DNA from: Phaeosaccion multiseriatum
Lineage: Eukaryota; Ochrophyta, other classes
Direction: 5' to 3'
Length of the DNA: 64,000 nt
NCBI GenBank assembly: GCA_965112735.1
Contig: OZ218965.1
Span: 992,001 to 1,056,000, forward strand
Positions 16,079-31,091 of this stretch are shown piece after piece. The notes beneath the pieces are model-generated. The model had not been told where the DNA came from. It searched no databases and saw only the letters and a program-made list of their open reading frames with translations. Position 1 is the first letter of the stretch, and each line of letters starts with the position of its first letter. The position numbers and the translations under genes were made by a program.

Positions 16079-19000
16079 GTGGTGGTGGTGGTGGTACTCC
16101 TGCTGCAGGGGGTGTTGAGTGCCGCTCGCGCTCGCTAGTTTCCGACATGCCTCGATCGCGGCCTGCTGGCTCCCTGTGCTCCCTGTGCTGTGCTTGTTGG
16201 TGCTCCACCCTGTCCACCTTGTCCTTCACCGCGGCGTCGATCACAGACGTGAGGCTGCGAAGAGCACCTGAGGAGAGGAGGAAGGGAGGGGTAGACAGAG
16301 GGAGGTGGAGATTGCAGTTTCAGTTTCAAGAGTCAGTCTAGTAGACCTTCTCGCACCCAAAACAAAGGCGAGAGGAGTGGCCCTTTCGCCTCCCTGCTTC
16401 CCTCCTTGCCGCAGTGATGTGCCGCAGCCCCCCGAGTCCGTCTCGCAATGCACAACACTCACCTCTGAACTTGTCCAAGCCGGGGCCTGCTGCTGCCCTT
16501 GTTCCATGCAATGCTGTCGCCGCTGCTCCTGCTGCCCCTGTCGCTGCTGCTGCTGCTGCTGCCCCCACCGCTGCCGCTGCCGCTGACGGTGTTGGTGAAG
16601 CATCAACATCACCACCACCATCACCATCACCATCAACCCCTCCCATCCCTCCCAACACACCGCCGCCACCTTCCCCTCCTCGCTGGCGAAGCTTCGTCGC
16701 ACTGCCCACGAGCACCTCCTTCCACGCCCCTCTGCTCACAACGGCCATTTTCTCCCCCAGCCTCGCCGTGATACCTGGCACCGCACCCACCGAACACCCC
16801 TCTCGATGCTGCTGCTGCTGCTGCTCTCCTCCCAGGGGGTGTCCCGTTGTTGGTGCCTTCTGCGAACCATCGCCTCGTCCTCCCCCCCCCCCTCCTCCCC
16901 CTCCTCCCCCTCCTCCTCCTCCTCCTCCTTCTCCCCCGTGGTTGTTAAATATGTCGATCTCGTCCAAAGTACCCGTGGCCAGACTCCGAATGACGAAGGC
17001 GGGAGGGGGGAGAGGAGGAGAAAGATCTTCGTCTTTGGGCCCCCCAACACTCGCAGTTGCAGTTTCTGTGCCATCTTCTGTCGAGGAGCTTCCATCCGCT
17101 CCTCCTCCTCGGGAGGATTCTGGTGCCTCTCCTCCTCCTCCTCCTCCTCCTCCTCCGTCTCCTCCGTCTCCTTCTCCCGCTGCTGCCGCTGTTGCTGCCG
17201 CTGTTGCTTGCTGCTCCTCTGCCCTCGCTGCAGAGCTAAGCATACCTAAGTTGTGCATGGCACTCGCCAACTTGTCGTTCACGGCCTTGTGCTCCTCCAC
17301 ACACACCTTGTACTCCGCCACCGTCCGCCGCAGGCCCTTCACCTCCTTGACAAGAATCTTTTTCGTCTTCTGTAACGCCACAATCTCCTCCTCCGTGTTC
17401 CTCTTCTCTGCCACCACGATGCCCAAGTCGAATCTGTCCTGCTCGCTCTGCTGCTTAGCCTCCTTCAACCGCTCCTCCGCACTATCCAACCTACGCTCCA
17501 GCTCCGATCGTCTCATCCTCTCCCCTCGATGCCACCCCTCCACCTCCCTGGCCTTTTCCTCTGCCTCCTTCAATCGCGGTAGGAGCACTTGCTCCTTTTC
17601 CTCCTCCCTCTCCGCCACCTCCCTCGCCAGCCTCGCTGCTTCCTCCTTGGTCCGTGCAAGCTCCTCTACCATGGTGGCCCGTTCTTCCGCGGCCGCTGCT
17701 GCCTGCTGCTGGAGCAGCTCCATGAGCTCCGGCATGCTCAGGCCGCCCACCTGGGGCGCGGTGGGTGGCGTGTTGTGTGTTGTTCGTGCGTGTCCAGACG
17801 GAGAGGGCGGGGTAGGTAGGTAGGCAGGCAGAGGGTGCTGGTATTGGTGCTTGCAGACGTGGGGAGACGAATGAGGTCTAATAAGACCAAACTAGACCAC
17901 CTACCTGCGCCTGGCTGAGGCCCATGCTGCCGCAGAGCCCTCTGGCCAGCCGGAGGTGATCGGAGGCCTTGCTCTGCTCTGTGAAGAGGCCCTGCTCCAA
18001 CACTGCCTTGTCCTGCGCCACCTTGCTCAGCCCGTTGGCCGTGTCCTACGACGTCAAGCAAACAACACAAACAACATCGACCACGCGTAACAATGTCATT
18101 GATGGATATCGCCTCCTTCCTCCTCCTCGTCCTCCTCCTCCTCGTCGCCCTCCTCTTCCTCTTCCTCCTCTTCCTCCTCCTCCTCCTCCTCCTCCTCCTC
18201 CTCCTCCCCCTCCTCCTCTTCCCTCCCCCTCCTCCTCCTCCTCACCTCCATCTCCGTCGAGAAGACCCTCTGCAGGTCCATGTACGCGTCTCTCTCGTCC
18301 CTCACCACTCTGTAGCGCTCTCTGTGAAGCGCGCTGACCCACCCCACCGACTTATCCTCGTTCTCGGCTTTGAAGAAGTACTCACGCAAGGGACTATCCT
18401 GGCCGGCCGACAAGACGAGCATGCCCGTCTGGAGAGGAGGATGGGGATCATGGGTGTGTCATGGAGTGATGGTGCAATGCGGTGCGTAGAGAGAGAGAGC
18501 AGAGAGAAAGAGACGGTGAGATCGAGTAGTGATGAGTGAAAGAGAGAGAGAGAGAGAGAGAGAGAGATCGGTTACGAGCGAAGCGAAAAGAAGGGAGAGC
18601 AGAGAGAGCGCGGGTGACGAGGGGAGAAAGAGCGGAGGGAGAAAGCAGACAGAGAGAGTGTAGCGAGAGAGAGTGTGCGTCTAAAGAGCGTGAGGACGAC
18701 TATGCCCGATTTCCGCCTTCTGGGCTCATACCTCAGGGTCGGCCGATGTCTCCGTGTAGTACTCCAGATCGATGACCCCCCGAGGGACCTGTTTGACCAC
18801 CATACAAGCGAAGGGAAGTGAAGCGGGGGTAAGTCGCACCGCGGAAGGAGCGGAACACCCGAGGGGCACGGGCCGGGGCAAAAGGGCAGGGGCAGGGGCA
18901 GGTTTTGCATCGCAGAATGAGGATAAGACACTTGGCGGCAAACGTCTCTAAAGGTGGGAAGAAAGACAGAGGTAGTCAAGGAACAAACGCACGATATCGG

Positions 19001-19447
19001 TAGGGTTGGCCCTTTCATTCTAAGCGAAGTGTGTGCTCACATCGCTGTCGGAAGACTCAAAGTAGTAGAGGAAGGTGTGGGGCACGATGGCGCAGTATCT
19101 GAGCTGCCAAACCCTCTGCTCGTCTCTCTTGAACATCCACCCCGACTGCACCCCGAGAGCGGTCATATTAGCGGCCGTCCGTGCCACGCATGACTTGACG
19201 GTGATTGTGCTGGAGTTGCTGCTGTTGGTGGAGAGCTGAAAGGAAGAGTCGTCGTTCGTGTGTGCGGTGTTGGGGGGAAGCATAAGTTCTAGGGTAGGAT
19301 AGCTGAATATGGTAGGAGGACTGGACAGACAAGGGTAGCGGCGCAAAGTGGAGTTCTTACCAAGTGCACATTATCGAGGGTTTGGAGAGCCTTCTTCTTT
19401 ATGAAGCCCGCCTTGCTGGAGCTCACAAGAGGCATCCCTATCTTCAT
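15627..19447 (-). CDS. PH-domain protein with long coiled coil and low-complexity tail
   Basis: Seven exons (19447-19361, 19235-19041, 18788-18732, 18428-18246, 18045-17905, 17750-16463, 16267-15627) give 863 aa. Residues of about 55-155 form a pleckstrin homology domain: SGWMFKRDEQRVWQLRYCAI, FLYYFESSDSD, PRGVIDLEYY, REYFFKAENEDKSVGWVSAL, with the closing tryptophan helix. Exon 6 begins with MPELMELLQQQ and about 180 residues of heptad-like coiled coil rich in Glu, Arg and Leu (EELARTKEEAARLAREVAER). Long Gly, Ala, Gln and Pro runs follow, and the tail is acidic. PH domains bind phosphoinositides or proteins at membranes, so a membrane-associated scaffold is likely. The start is the first in-frame ATG after a stop upstream at about 19497. 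Confidence 0.8.
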
Positions 19448-19859
19448 CCGCGGGAAGAGGTGCTTCTCCTTCTTCTCCACGGGCTTTACATGAGCCTACC
19501 GCCGTCTGAGGGCCCACTCCAGAAGAAGGTTGAAAGTTGCCTCGCCTTCCCGTTACGCATTTGTTTTCCCTTTTTCTCCCTGGCTCTTACGCGTTTACCC
19601 ACTACTGCTGGCGCTTTACAGCAGGGTTTATTACTTCGCGAGAGACACACAAGGCAGTGACGGAGCGCGGAGAGAGTGGAGAGTGAGAAGAGGGGAAGGG
19701 GAAGGCGGCCGAGCAAAACATTCACTGACTTAATCGGATCCCCCCCCCCCCGATCTTTCACCCCTCCTCTATCTATCCATCTCTAGCAGCACGGCCATGC
19801 TCTGTCTAAAAGAGGGACGCTAGGTGAAGAGCTGAACAGCTCAGGAGACTCTGCAAGAA
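19448..19859. other. Divergent promoter region between PH protein and MFS transporter
   Basis: A 412 bp spacer between two divergently transcribed genes. It includes a C-run of about 12 near 19741. No coding exon or RNA gene is seen. Confidence 0.5.
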
Positions 19860-22800
19860 ATGGATTCAGGTGGGAGGGCCCCAATCGCGTCACCACCCGT
19901 GATGATCCAGGTAGCACCGATGAGCGGTGGCAGGGCAAAGGGAGAAGAAGGGGGCGAGGAGGAGGAGAGCGGAGCCCGCCCGCCGGATAGCCCTCTCCCT
20001 TGGAGGCCCATCTCTGCCCTCATTCTCATTCAGGCGAGTGAAAGCAGGCCGCCAAAGGGAACGTATTACTTTCTCTCCCCCCAGCCCCCTACTGCCACCA
20101 AGCCGCGCCTTACGTTGACACGCTCGCTCCCTTCCCCCGATACAGATATCCGAAGCGGTCAACGTCTCCGTGCTCTTCCCTTTCTTGTAAGTGGAGAACG
20201 GCTGATGCTAAAGCAGTGCTGATGCCGTTGTTGCGTTGCTGCCGCTGACGTGGTGCTTCTCTCTCGCCGCACACGCTCGCCATGTGATTCCTGAACGCCG
20301 CAATTATAACCTCACGTATGCACCCCATAGGGCCTTCATGGTGGAGGATCTCGGGCATGGCGGGCCCTCTCTCGGAGTCTACACGGGCTTGCTTGCTGCT
20401 TCATTCTGCGGGGCCCAAGCCACCACAAGCTTCCTGTGGGGCATGCTGAGTGATCGGTGGGGGAGGTACGTCCCGACTCTTACCCTACATAGGCTATCTT
20501 GCATGGCCTCTGTGATGCCCAAGTGTTGATGTGAATGAACAAACAGCGGAGGAGTCCACGGCAGGTTTAGGGGGCAAATTTTATCGTGTCCTGCTTATCT
20601 TCTTCCTTCTTCCCTTGTGCTTTGTGCGTCCTCACGCTTTCATCAGACGCGCCTGCCTGCAAAGCGGCTTGCTGGGCGGGGCGTTGGCCATGGTGGTGTT
20701 CGGCTTCTCTTCAACCTTCACGCAGGCCGTGGTGGGGAGGGCCATCGGGGGCATGCTCAATGGAAACATCGGGGTCATGAAGGTGTGTGGCTGCATGATG
20801 CGTGCAAGTTGCAAGTGCAGCACGAGAGAGACTGATTGTTGTCCGGAGATGGCGACCACTAGCCCTCATGTTGGCCAACACGAAATAACGCCTACGATAG
20901 CAACCGAAGTGGTCTAGTCTAGTCTCGACCACTTGCCCCTGATTTTGGCCTACAATAGCAACGGAAGTGTGAAGTGTGTACTCGACTTCACCGGCCTTCA
21001 GGTTGTTGGAGGGAGGTGGAGGTTCACGGACGCATGCCAGCTATGACGTACGCAGGCTCTGAGAGTCCCGCCCGCCGCCCCGCTTGCCGTCCTTTCCTTT
21101 CTTTTGTTCTCTGGCTCTCGCGCTTGTTTGTTCTCCACGCTGCAGTCTCTTCTCGGTGCGATAACGGACGAGACCAACGTCGCTCGCGCCTTCGCGGTCC
21201 TGCCCTTCGCCTGGGGCCTTGGTGTGGTGAGTTTGAGTGCCAGTGGAAAAGTATGTGAAGTACGAGAGACTTTTTATAACGCTCCACAGAATAGGAACTG
21301 TATGACCTCTCCTCGAGCTCGGACTACCATGCCTCTGATTCTTTGTCTTGCCTCTTGCCTCTCGCCTCTTTGTATTGGCCTGCCCCCCTTTCCCTCCCAC
21401 CCACCCGCGGCTCCTCTCTGTCCTGCTCTGCTCCCCTTCTCCTTGCTCCTCTTGCTCCTCTTTCTGATGGGGTATGGACACAGGTTGTCGCCCCTGTCAT
21501 CGGCGGGTTTCTGTCCAACCCAGCAACCCACCTGCCGCACGTGTTCAGCCCCGAGGGGCTCTTCGGCACCTACCCGTACCTCCTACCGTGTCTTGTATGT
21601 GCGGGGCTACAAGGCCTGGCCTTTGTTGCCACGACGCTTCTGGTTGAGGACCCCCCCGCCCCGGCTGGGAGGAGTTCTACCAGCAGCAAGGGTAGAGGGA
21701 GAGGGAAAGGGAGAGAGATCAGCAAGCTCACTACCCTCCCCACGGCTAGCAGTAGCAGGACCAGTAGTAGCAGGAGCACTGCGGCCCTCCGGGGTGGATG
21801 GTTGAAGGATTGGAGCCGGAGTGAGAGAGAGAAGAGCGGAGGAGTCTACAGCTCGGCAAGTACTGTGGAGGAGGAAGATGAGCATCCTCGGAGTGCGGTG
21901 CTTGCCTCCTGTAGAACGAGTATCTCAAACAGGAGACGCATTCAAGGCAGCGACCAGGAGGAGGAGGAGGAGGAGGAGGAGGAGGAGGGGACCCTCTTGC
22001 GGAAGGTCCTTCGGAAGTCTCTTCCTGCGGCGATGCACGGCAAGGTTGATAGGAGGGAAGTTGGTGCTTCAGAGTTGGAGATGGCAGCATGGGGAGCGAA
22101 GGAGGAAGGAGAGGCGTGGGCTAGAGACGAGGACAGCAATGGGGAAGGGAAAATCACGTCAGCGTCATCAGTGGTCTCCGTATCGACGTGCGCGGCAACT
22201 CCCCTCGCGTCGCCAGGGCAACCAAGCCACGTATCACCAACTGTTGACTCATCAATAGTAGTAGCAGCAGCAGCAGCAGGAGCAGCAGGGGGAAGAGGGG
22301 AGGATAATGACGGCGGGAGGACAGGGACGGCCCCAGGCCAGCCGCTGCTGGAGGAGGACAAAGAGGAGGAGAAGGAGGAGGAGGAGGAGGAGGAGGAGGA
22401 GGAAGAGGAGGAGGGGGAGGAGGAGGAAGAAGAGGCCTTCACAGTGAGGGACAGGAGTGTGCTTCTCTCGATGGGCTCCTATATGTGAGTGAACAACCAA
22501 CACCCCAACAAGACAAGCGGGCCTCTCGGTGGGGTAGTCTCATTCACCTGTCCCACCCCCCCTCCCAATGCACAGCCTTGGTCTGCCCACCACTGCCCTG
22601 TCCCTCCTCTCCTTCTCCCCCTGTCTCTCCGGAGCCTTGGTCTGTCCACCACTGCCCTCTTCCTCCCCTCACTTGTCCCTCTGTCTCTCCGATCATGCCC
22701 CTGCCGCCCCTGTCGCCCCCCACGCCATACTGCTGCTGCTGCTGCTGCTGTTGTATCACCAACTGCTGCTACTCCTGCTCTTTCCCCCACTCTTGTGTCT

Positions 22801-23757
22801 TGCAGCGGCCTGGCGCTAGCGTTCATTGTGTTCGACGAAGTGGTGCCGCTATGGATGAAGCTGGACGAGGAGGAAGGAGGGCTGTCCTTGGACTATCGCC
22901 AGATTGGCATGCTGCTCAGCTGTGGAGGAATCGCTCTCATGTTTTCTACTCTCGGTAAGTCCAGTTTCAGTTCCAGACATTGATGTTTCCTACTTTTAGA
23001 CCTTGTCAATGAATGTAGGAGGTCGAGATCGATGTAGAATGGGGTAAGGCAGACCATCGTACGTTGTAAGTAGTCGCACGTATGTAGTCGTCGCCTGTGC
23101 AAGCCGAGGAGGAAGGCAATGAGCAGCAGTCAATAATTGATCAAAGGAGGAGGGGGGAAGAGGAGATGGGGTTGAGAAGGAGAAAGGGGAAAGGGTGCTG
23201 TGCTCCCAGCATGGTGCGACATTTGTGTCAAGCAACTGAGACCCCGCCGATCCCCCGACCGCACCCACATCCACACCCACACCCACACCCACACCCACAT
23301 CCACGCTCGGTGCATGTGCTACACTCGCTGCACGTACTTGCTGAACACTTCTCTCCCCCTTGCCCCTCCCTCCCTCCCTCGCCCCACACCCCCCCCAGTG
23401 GTCGCTCCATGGGCGACGAAGCGCTTCGGGTATCGCCGAGTCACGCTAGGAGCGAGTCTACTGTGCCTGCCCGTTGTGCTGAGTCCGCCGCTGCTGTCTC
23501 GGCTTCTCTGCGGCTCCTCTCCCGTGCTCTTGCCTGCGGTGGCCCTGAACATCATGCTACGAAGAGGAGGGGCGACGCTGGGGATGGTCTGTAAGTAGTG
23601 CTGATGTCCTGTCGTTTGGCTGATTGCACACTTTCCTTCACTTGATGGGTGCCTTATCGGTCCCGGGGCTTTCTTCATGCCTCGTGCTTGACGCCGTGCA
23701 CTTGAAGTGCTCTCTCTCTTTTTCTCTCGTTCTCTCTTTCTCTCCCCCTCTGTGTAT

Positions 23758-23791
<34 letters not shown>

Positions 23792-24609
23792 CTAGTCTCC
23801 AATTGGACGCGAATGATCGAAGGAATGACCCACACACGCGTGTGTCATGCGTTTTTTATAATCTCTTGCTCTTTTCACTCCCCCTCCCACCCCTCCCATA
23901 TCCCTCCCTTATCCCTCTCTCTCTCTCCTTCAGCCACCATGATCATGGTCAACAACAGCGCCAGCCCTAAACACCTCGGAGCTGTCAATGGAGCGACTCA
24001 AACAGGGGCTTCACTCGTGCGCTCCCTCGGGCCTGCGGCAGGAGGGGCGATGTGGGCAGCAAGCGAACAGTGGGGTTTCCTCTACCCCACCTTCATGATA
24101 TCGGGTGAGTGAGGGAGGGAGGGAGGGAGGGAGTGAGTGAGTGAGGGAGGGAGGGAGGGAGTGAGGGAGGGAGTGAGGAAGTGAATTGAGTGCGTGAGTG
24201 AGAGTGAGTGACTGAGTGAGTGAGTGCGTGAGTGAGTGAGTGAGGGAGGGAGGGAGAAAGAGAGGGAGGGAGAAAGAGAGGGAGGGAGGGAGTAAGGGAG
24301 GAAGGGAGTGAGTGAGTGCGTAAGTGAGACTGGGTGAGTGAGTGAGTGAGTGAGTGAGTGGGGCCAAAGCACCCACCCCCAGCGACCCTTCCCACTTCCA
24401 CCCATTGACTCAAGTAGCTTTGCCAGTCCTACGCACCTCTAACTTCCCTCTATCCACGCACGGGTTCAGGTGCTGCACTGGTCTGTACTTTCATCTGCGC
24501 TTGGCTCGCCCCTGCTACTCTGGAGGGCCCTCGCCAGGGGCGGCCAGAGGTGGGCGCGTGCGTTGCAGGGAGAGAGAGCCGCGGCCGCCGAGGCAAGAAC
24601 CCTGCATGA
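19860..24609 (+). CDS. MFS transporter, ZIFL/DHA1-like, with large acidic cytoplasmic loop
   Basis: Ten exons (19860-20033, 20146-20186, 20331-20465, 20647-20782, 21146-21226, 21484-22484, 22806-22954, 23399-23590, 23934-24104, 24470-24609) give 739 aa. Major facilitator hallmarks are clear: SPLPWRPISALILIQ before TM1, loop 2-3 motif GMLSDRWGRR, GRAIGGMLNGNIGVMK, LGAITDETNVARAFAVLPFAWG, GGFLSNPATHLPH, YPYLLPCLVCAGLQ, and a second half with SPKHLGAVNGATQTGASLVRSLGPAAGG. This wording matches the plant ZIF-like / fungal DHA1 group of drug or zinc-chelate H+ antiporters. The central loop (exon 6) is expanded to about 270 aa, with Ser, Gly and long Glu runs. Intron 1 uses a GC donor (CAG|GCGAGT). 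Substrate is unknown. Confidence 0.85.
24105..24360. repeat. GTGA/GGGA tandem tract starting at a 5' splice site
   Basis: The last MFS intron opens GTGAGTGAGGGAGGGAGG and continues as mixed GTGA and GGGA units for about 250 bp. Confidence 0.9.
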
Positions 24610-25339
24610 GCAGCAGGAGCAGCGGCAGGAGCAGTAGTCAGGGCACACCTGGCCCTTCGCTTGGGGTGTGAGGTGTGTGGTGGAAGAGTGTGTGTCTGGG
24701 CAGTGTGGAGGTCGTGCTCAGAGGCGCCGCCAGCAATGGCCCAGGCGACATCAGGGAGGAGATGGGACTTCTTGTTCCGTCTACGCACGAGTCATGCTCC
24801 ACGCGACCAGTGACATGCCGGACGGGAGTCCGGTTTTTGTGAATACGTAAGGTGTTGGAAGGCTCTACATGTGTATCGATTTTGAGAGCCGAGTAAGTGC
24901 CGGGTGAGGGGCAGGGCAGGGTAGTGCAGGGTTAGGGTCAGAGTTAAGTCTCGGACCTATTCTCAAATTCTTCGGTCGTGTGCGAAGGGGCGGTGGCGGA
25001 TGGCTGGCCTGTATGGCGCGGGCGCACACCGGCGGTAGCACGTCAGGGCGTCAGATAATATATAAACAGTGTGTATATTTTGTCGGATTTGAGCCGCTGC
25101 CAACCCTTCCTGTTTGCTCAACGCTCAGCTGAAAACTCGTTTTTCCCCTGCGTCGAGGCCAACCACCCCTCGAGGCTGATACTTACACACCCATTTGCTC
25201 TTGCTCTGTGGTGTATGTTTCGCGCTGCGCTCCTCCCGAAACGCATAAAAGAGAGATTCCCTCCACTTCCTCCACCATCATGAACTTCCCCTCGCCCTTG
25301 CCGGTAGAGAGAGACATACGACTGACTGGATGAGCTCAA
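24610..25339. other. Convergent intergenic region
   Basis: This separates the 3' ends of the MFS gene (plus) and the NDUFA3-like gene (minus). Short ORFs only, with no splice support. No RNA gene recognised. Confidence 0.45.
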
Positions 25340-25688
25340 TCAAAAGGTCTTGCCTGGGATCCATTTCTGCAAATAGAGATGAGAGAGAGAGGGAGAGAGA
25401 GAGAGAAGGGGTCGAGGCGAAGGCACGAGTGAGGAGGAGCATAGCAGCAGCAGCACCGGTGATTCGACCTCTCAAGGGGGAACAGGACAAGAGAGAAAGG
25501 GCAACAGTGGAGAGACCAACTTCCTTCCCTTCCCCCCTCGCTCATTCGCTCACCTTGTCCTGCACGCCTAATGCTCGCTTTACTGGTGGGACCACGAAGG
25601 GAAACAAAATTCCCACCCCTCCGACGACGCAGCTGAACACTACCACCGGCTGGCGGTCAAGCCATCGGCGCAGGAATGCAATGGCCAT
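25340..25688 (-). CDS. Possible mitochondrial complex I subunit, NDUFA3/B9-like (small)
   Basis: Two exons (25688-25554, 25366-25340) give 53 aa. An in-frame TAG lies two codons before the ATG, supporting the start. The sequence has an amphipathic N-terminus, AFLRRWLDRQPVVVF, and then a single hydrophobic segment with VVGGVGILFPFVVPPVKRAL. The order (basic N-terminus, W-D/E-x-P-V, VVGG, P..P) matches the single-pass NDUFA3/B9 accessory subunits of NADH:ubiquinone oxidoreductase. These sit in the inner mitochondrial membrane. The donor is GTGAGC and the acceptor TTTGCAG. Exon 2 adds only KWIPGKTF, which is shorter than the roughly 80 aa human protein, so the 3' end may be misjudged. Family assignment rests on a short match. 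Confidence 0.5.
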
Positions 25689-26413
25689 CGTCTAGTCTCT
25701 CTCCAAGGGCAAAACACCTGCAAGAGAGTACGTCGAGAGAGAGAGGATTTTAGTTCTTTTTGTTGCTTCTCCTTGACCATAGCTGAGACATGTGGTAGTC
25801 TACCTCCCTCCCTCTTCCCGTCAGCAGCAGATCAACGCCCCCACCTTTGTTTTTCTTGTCCTTTTAATTCCTCTGTTGTCTGTCTGGGTAGGGTGACCCA
25901 GGGGTGGAAGCTCATAATCTTGGCATGTTAAAGCTCGCGGCTTCGGGGAGTTCGAGAGCAAATATTTAACAACAACACACACAGCTGTCCTCTATACAGA
26001 CTCTCCATAAAGAGATCGGGAAGAGTAGCGCCTGTATTAGCGGGCCTTGTCTTGCATGGAGGTGGAAAGCACAGGGAAAACCCAGGAAAAGTTGTTCATT
26101 TGTCGCTTGGTCGCTTAGGCGTTCGAGTTAATTACAGTCGAAGCTCAGCGACGCAGAGCATTAGGCACGCCGTTTCCTCAGGAGCGGGAGAAGAGGAAGG
26201 TATCGTCTCAGCAGAGTCCCGCTGGCGCAAAGCGTAATGCAGACAAAGAAGGTTTGAGCCGAACTCCTGAAACGAACTTTCCGTGTTACGGAACGCTGTG
26301 GTTCTCTGCCGCAGCACCAGCAGCAAAGGAAGTTTCTTCTTCCTCTGTTCGGGAGCAGGACTGGGACAGGGACAGGACAGTTTGCTGCATTGAACACATA
26401 GACAGAGAGAAAG
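25689..26413. other. Divergent promoter region between NDUFA3-like gene and VPS4
   Basis: A 725 bp spacer between divergent genes. I see no coding exon or recognisable RNA gene. Composition is less repetitive than in most spacers of this window. Confidence 0.5.
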
Positions 26414-29140
<2,727 letters not shown>

Positions 29141-29893
29141 GTGCAGCGTGCAGGAGTGAGAGGAGTTGAATTCTTTTAATTAAAAGGTCTCCCTCCAGCC
29201 AGACAGAAGGCTGGGTTGGTTTGTGGTACTTGTACCTCCATCCCATGGAGTACGGAAGCTCGGGCGAGGAGAAAAAACGGCTTTTGGATTGCTCGTACCC
29301 GAAGGCTTTGTCTTGGCTGGGAGGGGAAACAGGGGGTCACTGAGCTCTGCTTGCTTTGGCGCTGGCGGCAAGGAGCGACTTACTTTACCACTGTGTATGT
29401 AGGTACGATAAGGGCGCGCTGCATAGCGTTTGCGCCTTGGACGAGAAGACAAGATAGACTGATAGAATCCATACAGTTATGTTTGTACAGAGAGTGCGAA
29501 AGCACGCTGCACTGGTGCTTACTGCAGCAGTGCATACATCCCCCTCGACCACAGCCCACTCCATAACGGCTGGCTGTGGCTTCCCTCCTTCTCTATCTAG
29601 TTTTGCAAGGCCCGTCCGTCCGTGTTGGCAATTTTCCATTGCTGACTGGCTCCGTTCCAATGCTTCCAAGGCAAAGGGAAGGAAACACTCAGATAGTGCT
29701 CTGTATGTTCCATACCCGCCTCCCTTCCGCGGAAGAGGTAGCAGGGTTGGTCTGTCGGTCGGTCGGTTGCAGCGGGGGGCGCAAAGAAATGCACCGGGGG
29801 CGAGTTCTCTTCTCTCAATCTCATCGTGCAGTTCGGCGGAGGAGAGAGCGAAGGGGTGCTGCGGCCGCTCCTGCGGTGTGTGTCAGGTGCAGC
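29141..29893. other. Convergent intergenic region 3' of VPS4
   Basis: This lies between VPS4 (plus) and a small minus-strand gene. ORFs across 29216-29986 lack splice sites or recognisable motifs. No repeats of note. Confidence 0.45.
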
Positions 29894-30393
29894 CTAAGCG
29901 TCCTGCTCGAACAGGATCTGCTTTCCGTGCTGCTCCATGGGCAAGAAGTAGCCCTGTTTGGGATGGATGAGCACGCTTGCACTTAGTTTTTCCCTCCTTG
30001 ACTTGGCCCCTCCCTCCGGCCTCCGTCCCCCCCTCCCGTCTCCCCGTATCTCCCACCACCCGGGGAGGCAACGCACCTTTTCGTGCTCGATCTTGACCCA
30101 GCCGTCCTGGCCGGGAACGTAAGACCCCTTGAGGATGGCGCCGTTCCTCGGCCAATCGCTGGCGCTCACTGAAGCACCCATGTCTGTCGAGGACCGCCAA
30201 AACATTCCGCTGCACCCGTTGCCGCTGCCGAGAGGATGTGGTGCACAGCAGAGAGGATAACAATCAGAGGTAGAAAGACGAGCAAGCGAGACGCAACCAG
30301 AGAGATGAGAAAAGCAAGCACAAAGCCCGCCAGACAAGTAACATCTCGTCCTCACCTCGCATCGAGCTTGAACGTTCTCAAGTCGTCTGCCAT
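29894..30393 (-). CDS. Small protein of unknown function (76 aa)
   Basis: Three exons (30393-30356, 30209-30077, 29953-29894) give 76 aa: MADDLRTFKLDAS, then GMFWRSSTDMG, SDWPRNGAILKGSYV, DGWVKIEHEKGYFLPMEQHG and a TAG. Donors GTGAGG and GTGCGT and acceptors TGCAG and AACAG fit the rest of the window, and the exon phases agree. The spacing of aromatic and glycine residues (W..N-G..L-G...GW-K) suggests a compact beta-barrel like SH3, but I do not recognise the family. No signal peptide or membrane segment. Confidence 0.6.
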
Positions 30394-31034
30394 TGTCCTG
30401 CTTTTGCTTCTCTCCTCGTGTGCTGCTGCTGGTGTAGTTTGAGTCGGTTCTGTTCTCTCGTACTGCGGGCTTCCGGCGGCCCACCTCTCTCGGGGAGACA
30501 AAACTAACCACCCGAAGCCGTTTCTCGCCGTTTTTATCACGGTACTTGTTTGTATCGGTCAACATTAAAGATCTTCAGGGCGAGATTATGTAGCTCAACG
30601 TGAGATCAACCCCTCCGCTTCCCCGCCATCATCCCCCATGATCAGGAGGCACCTGCACACGAGCGCGAGCGCGGGGCCCTCCGGGGCGCGAATAGACGAA
30701 TAGTTGGAGGCTAGCTATACTACAGCTTGGATTAAAAGGTGGTTCCTGGCTGGGAGTTGGGAGGGGGGGAGGCGGGAGGAGGGAGGGAGGGATGCCACAA
30801 CCACCAGCCACACACTCGGGTCCACACACTCCTCTCTCTTCCTGGATGTCGTATATCTGTATACAAGCAAGTCTGTGAGTACAAGTTACCGGTGGCGGCC
30901 GGCTGCCTGTCAGGCGCCGGCTGTTAGAAGCAAGGTAGCCGCCCGGCCGGGGGGGGGAGCGAGGGGGCCGGGAGGAGGAGCCATTGTAGGGTAGCACGCC
31001 GGGGGGGGGAGGCAGCCAGCAGGTAGGAATTCAG

Positions 31035-31060
31035 GGCTCGGGGCTGGACAAGGTTACAGC
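31035..31060. mobile_element. Solo terminus of TIR element family B
   Basis: GCTCGGGGCTGGACAAGGTT matches the reverse complement of the right end of the element at 58459-58686 at all but two positions. No internal tandem repeats follow, so this is a fragment. Confidence 0.55.
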
Positions 31061-31091
31061 CAGTTAAAGAAGAGAACGACGGTAACAGTGT

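Noticed and set aside
16414-17823. 469-aa plus-strand ORF
   Set aside because: It is the antisense of the PH/coiled-coil exon 6; its Pro/Ser/Cys runs mirror GAG, GCA and GGA repeats of the real gene.
25900-26000. tRNA-like stretch (GGTAGGGTGACCC... TTCGAGA)
   Set aside because: I could not fold a cloverleaf with a 7-bp acceptor stem and proper T and anticodon arms.
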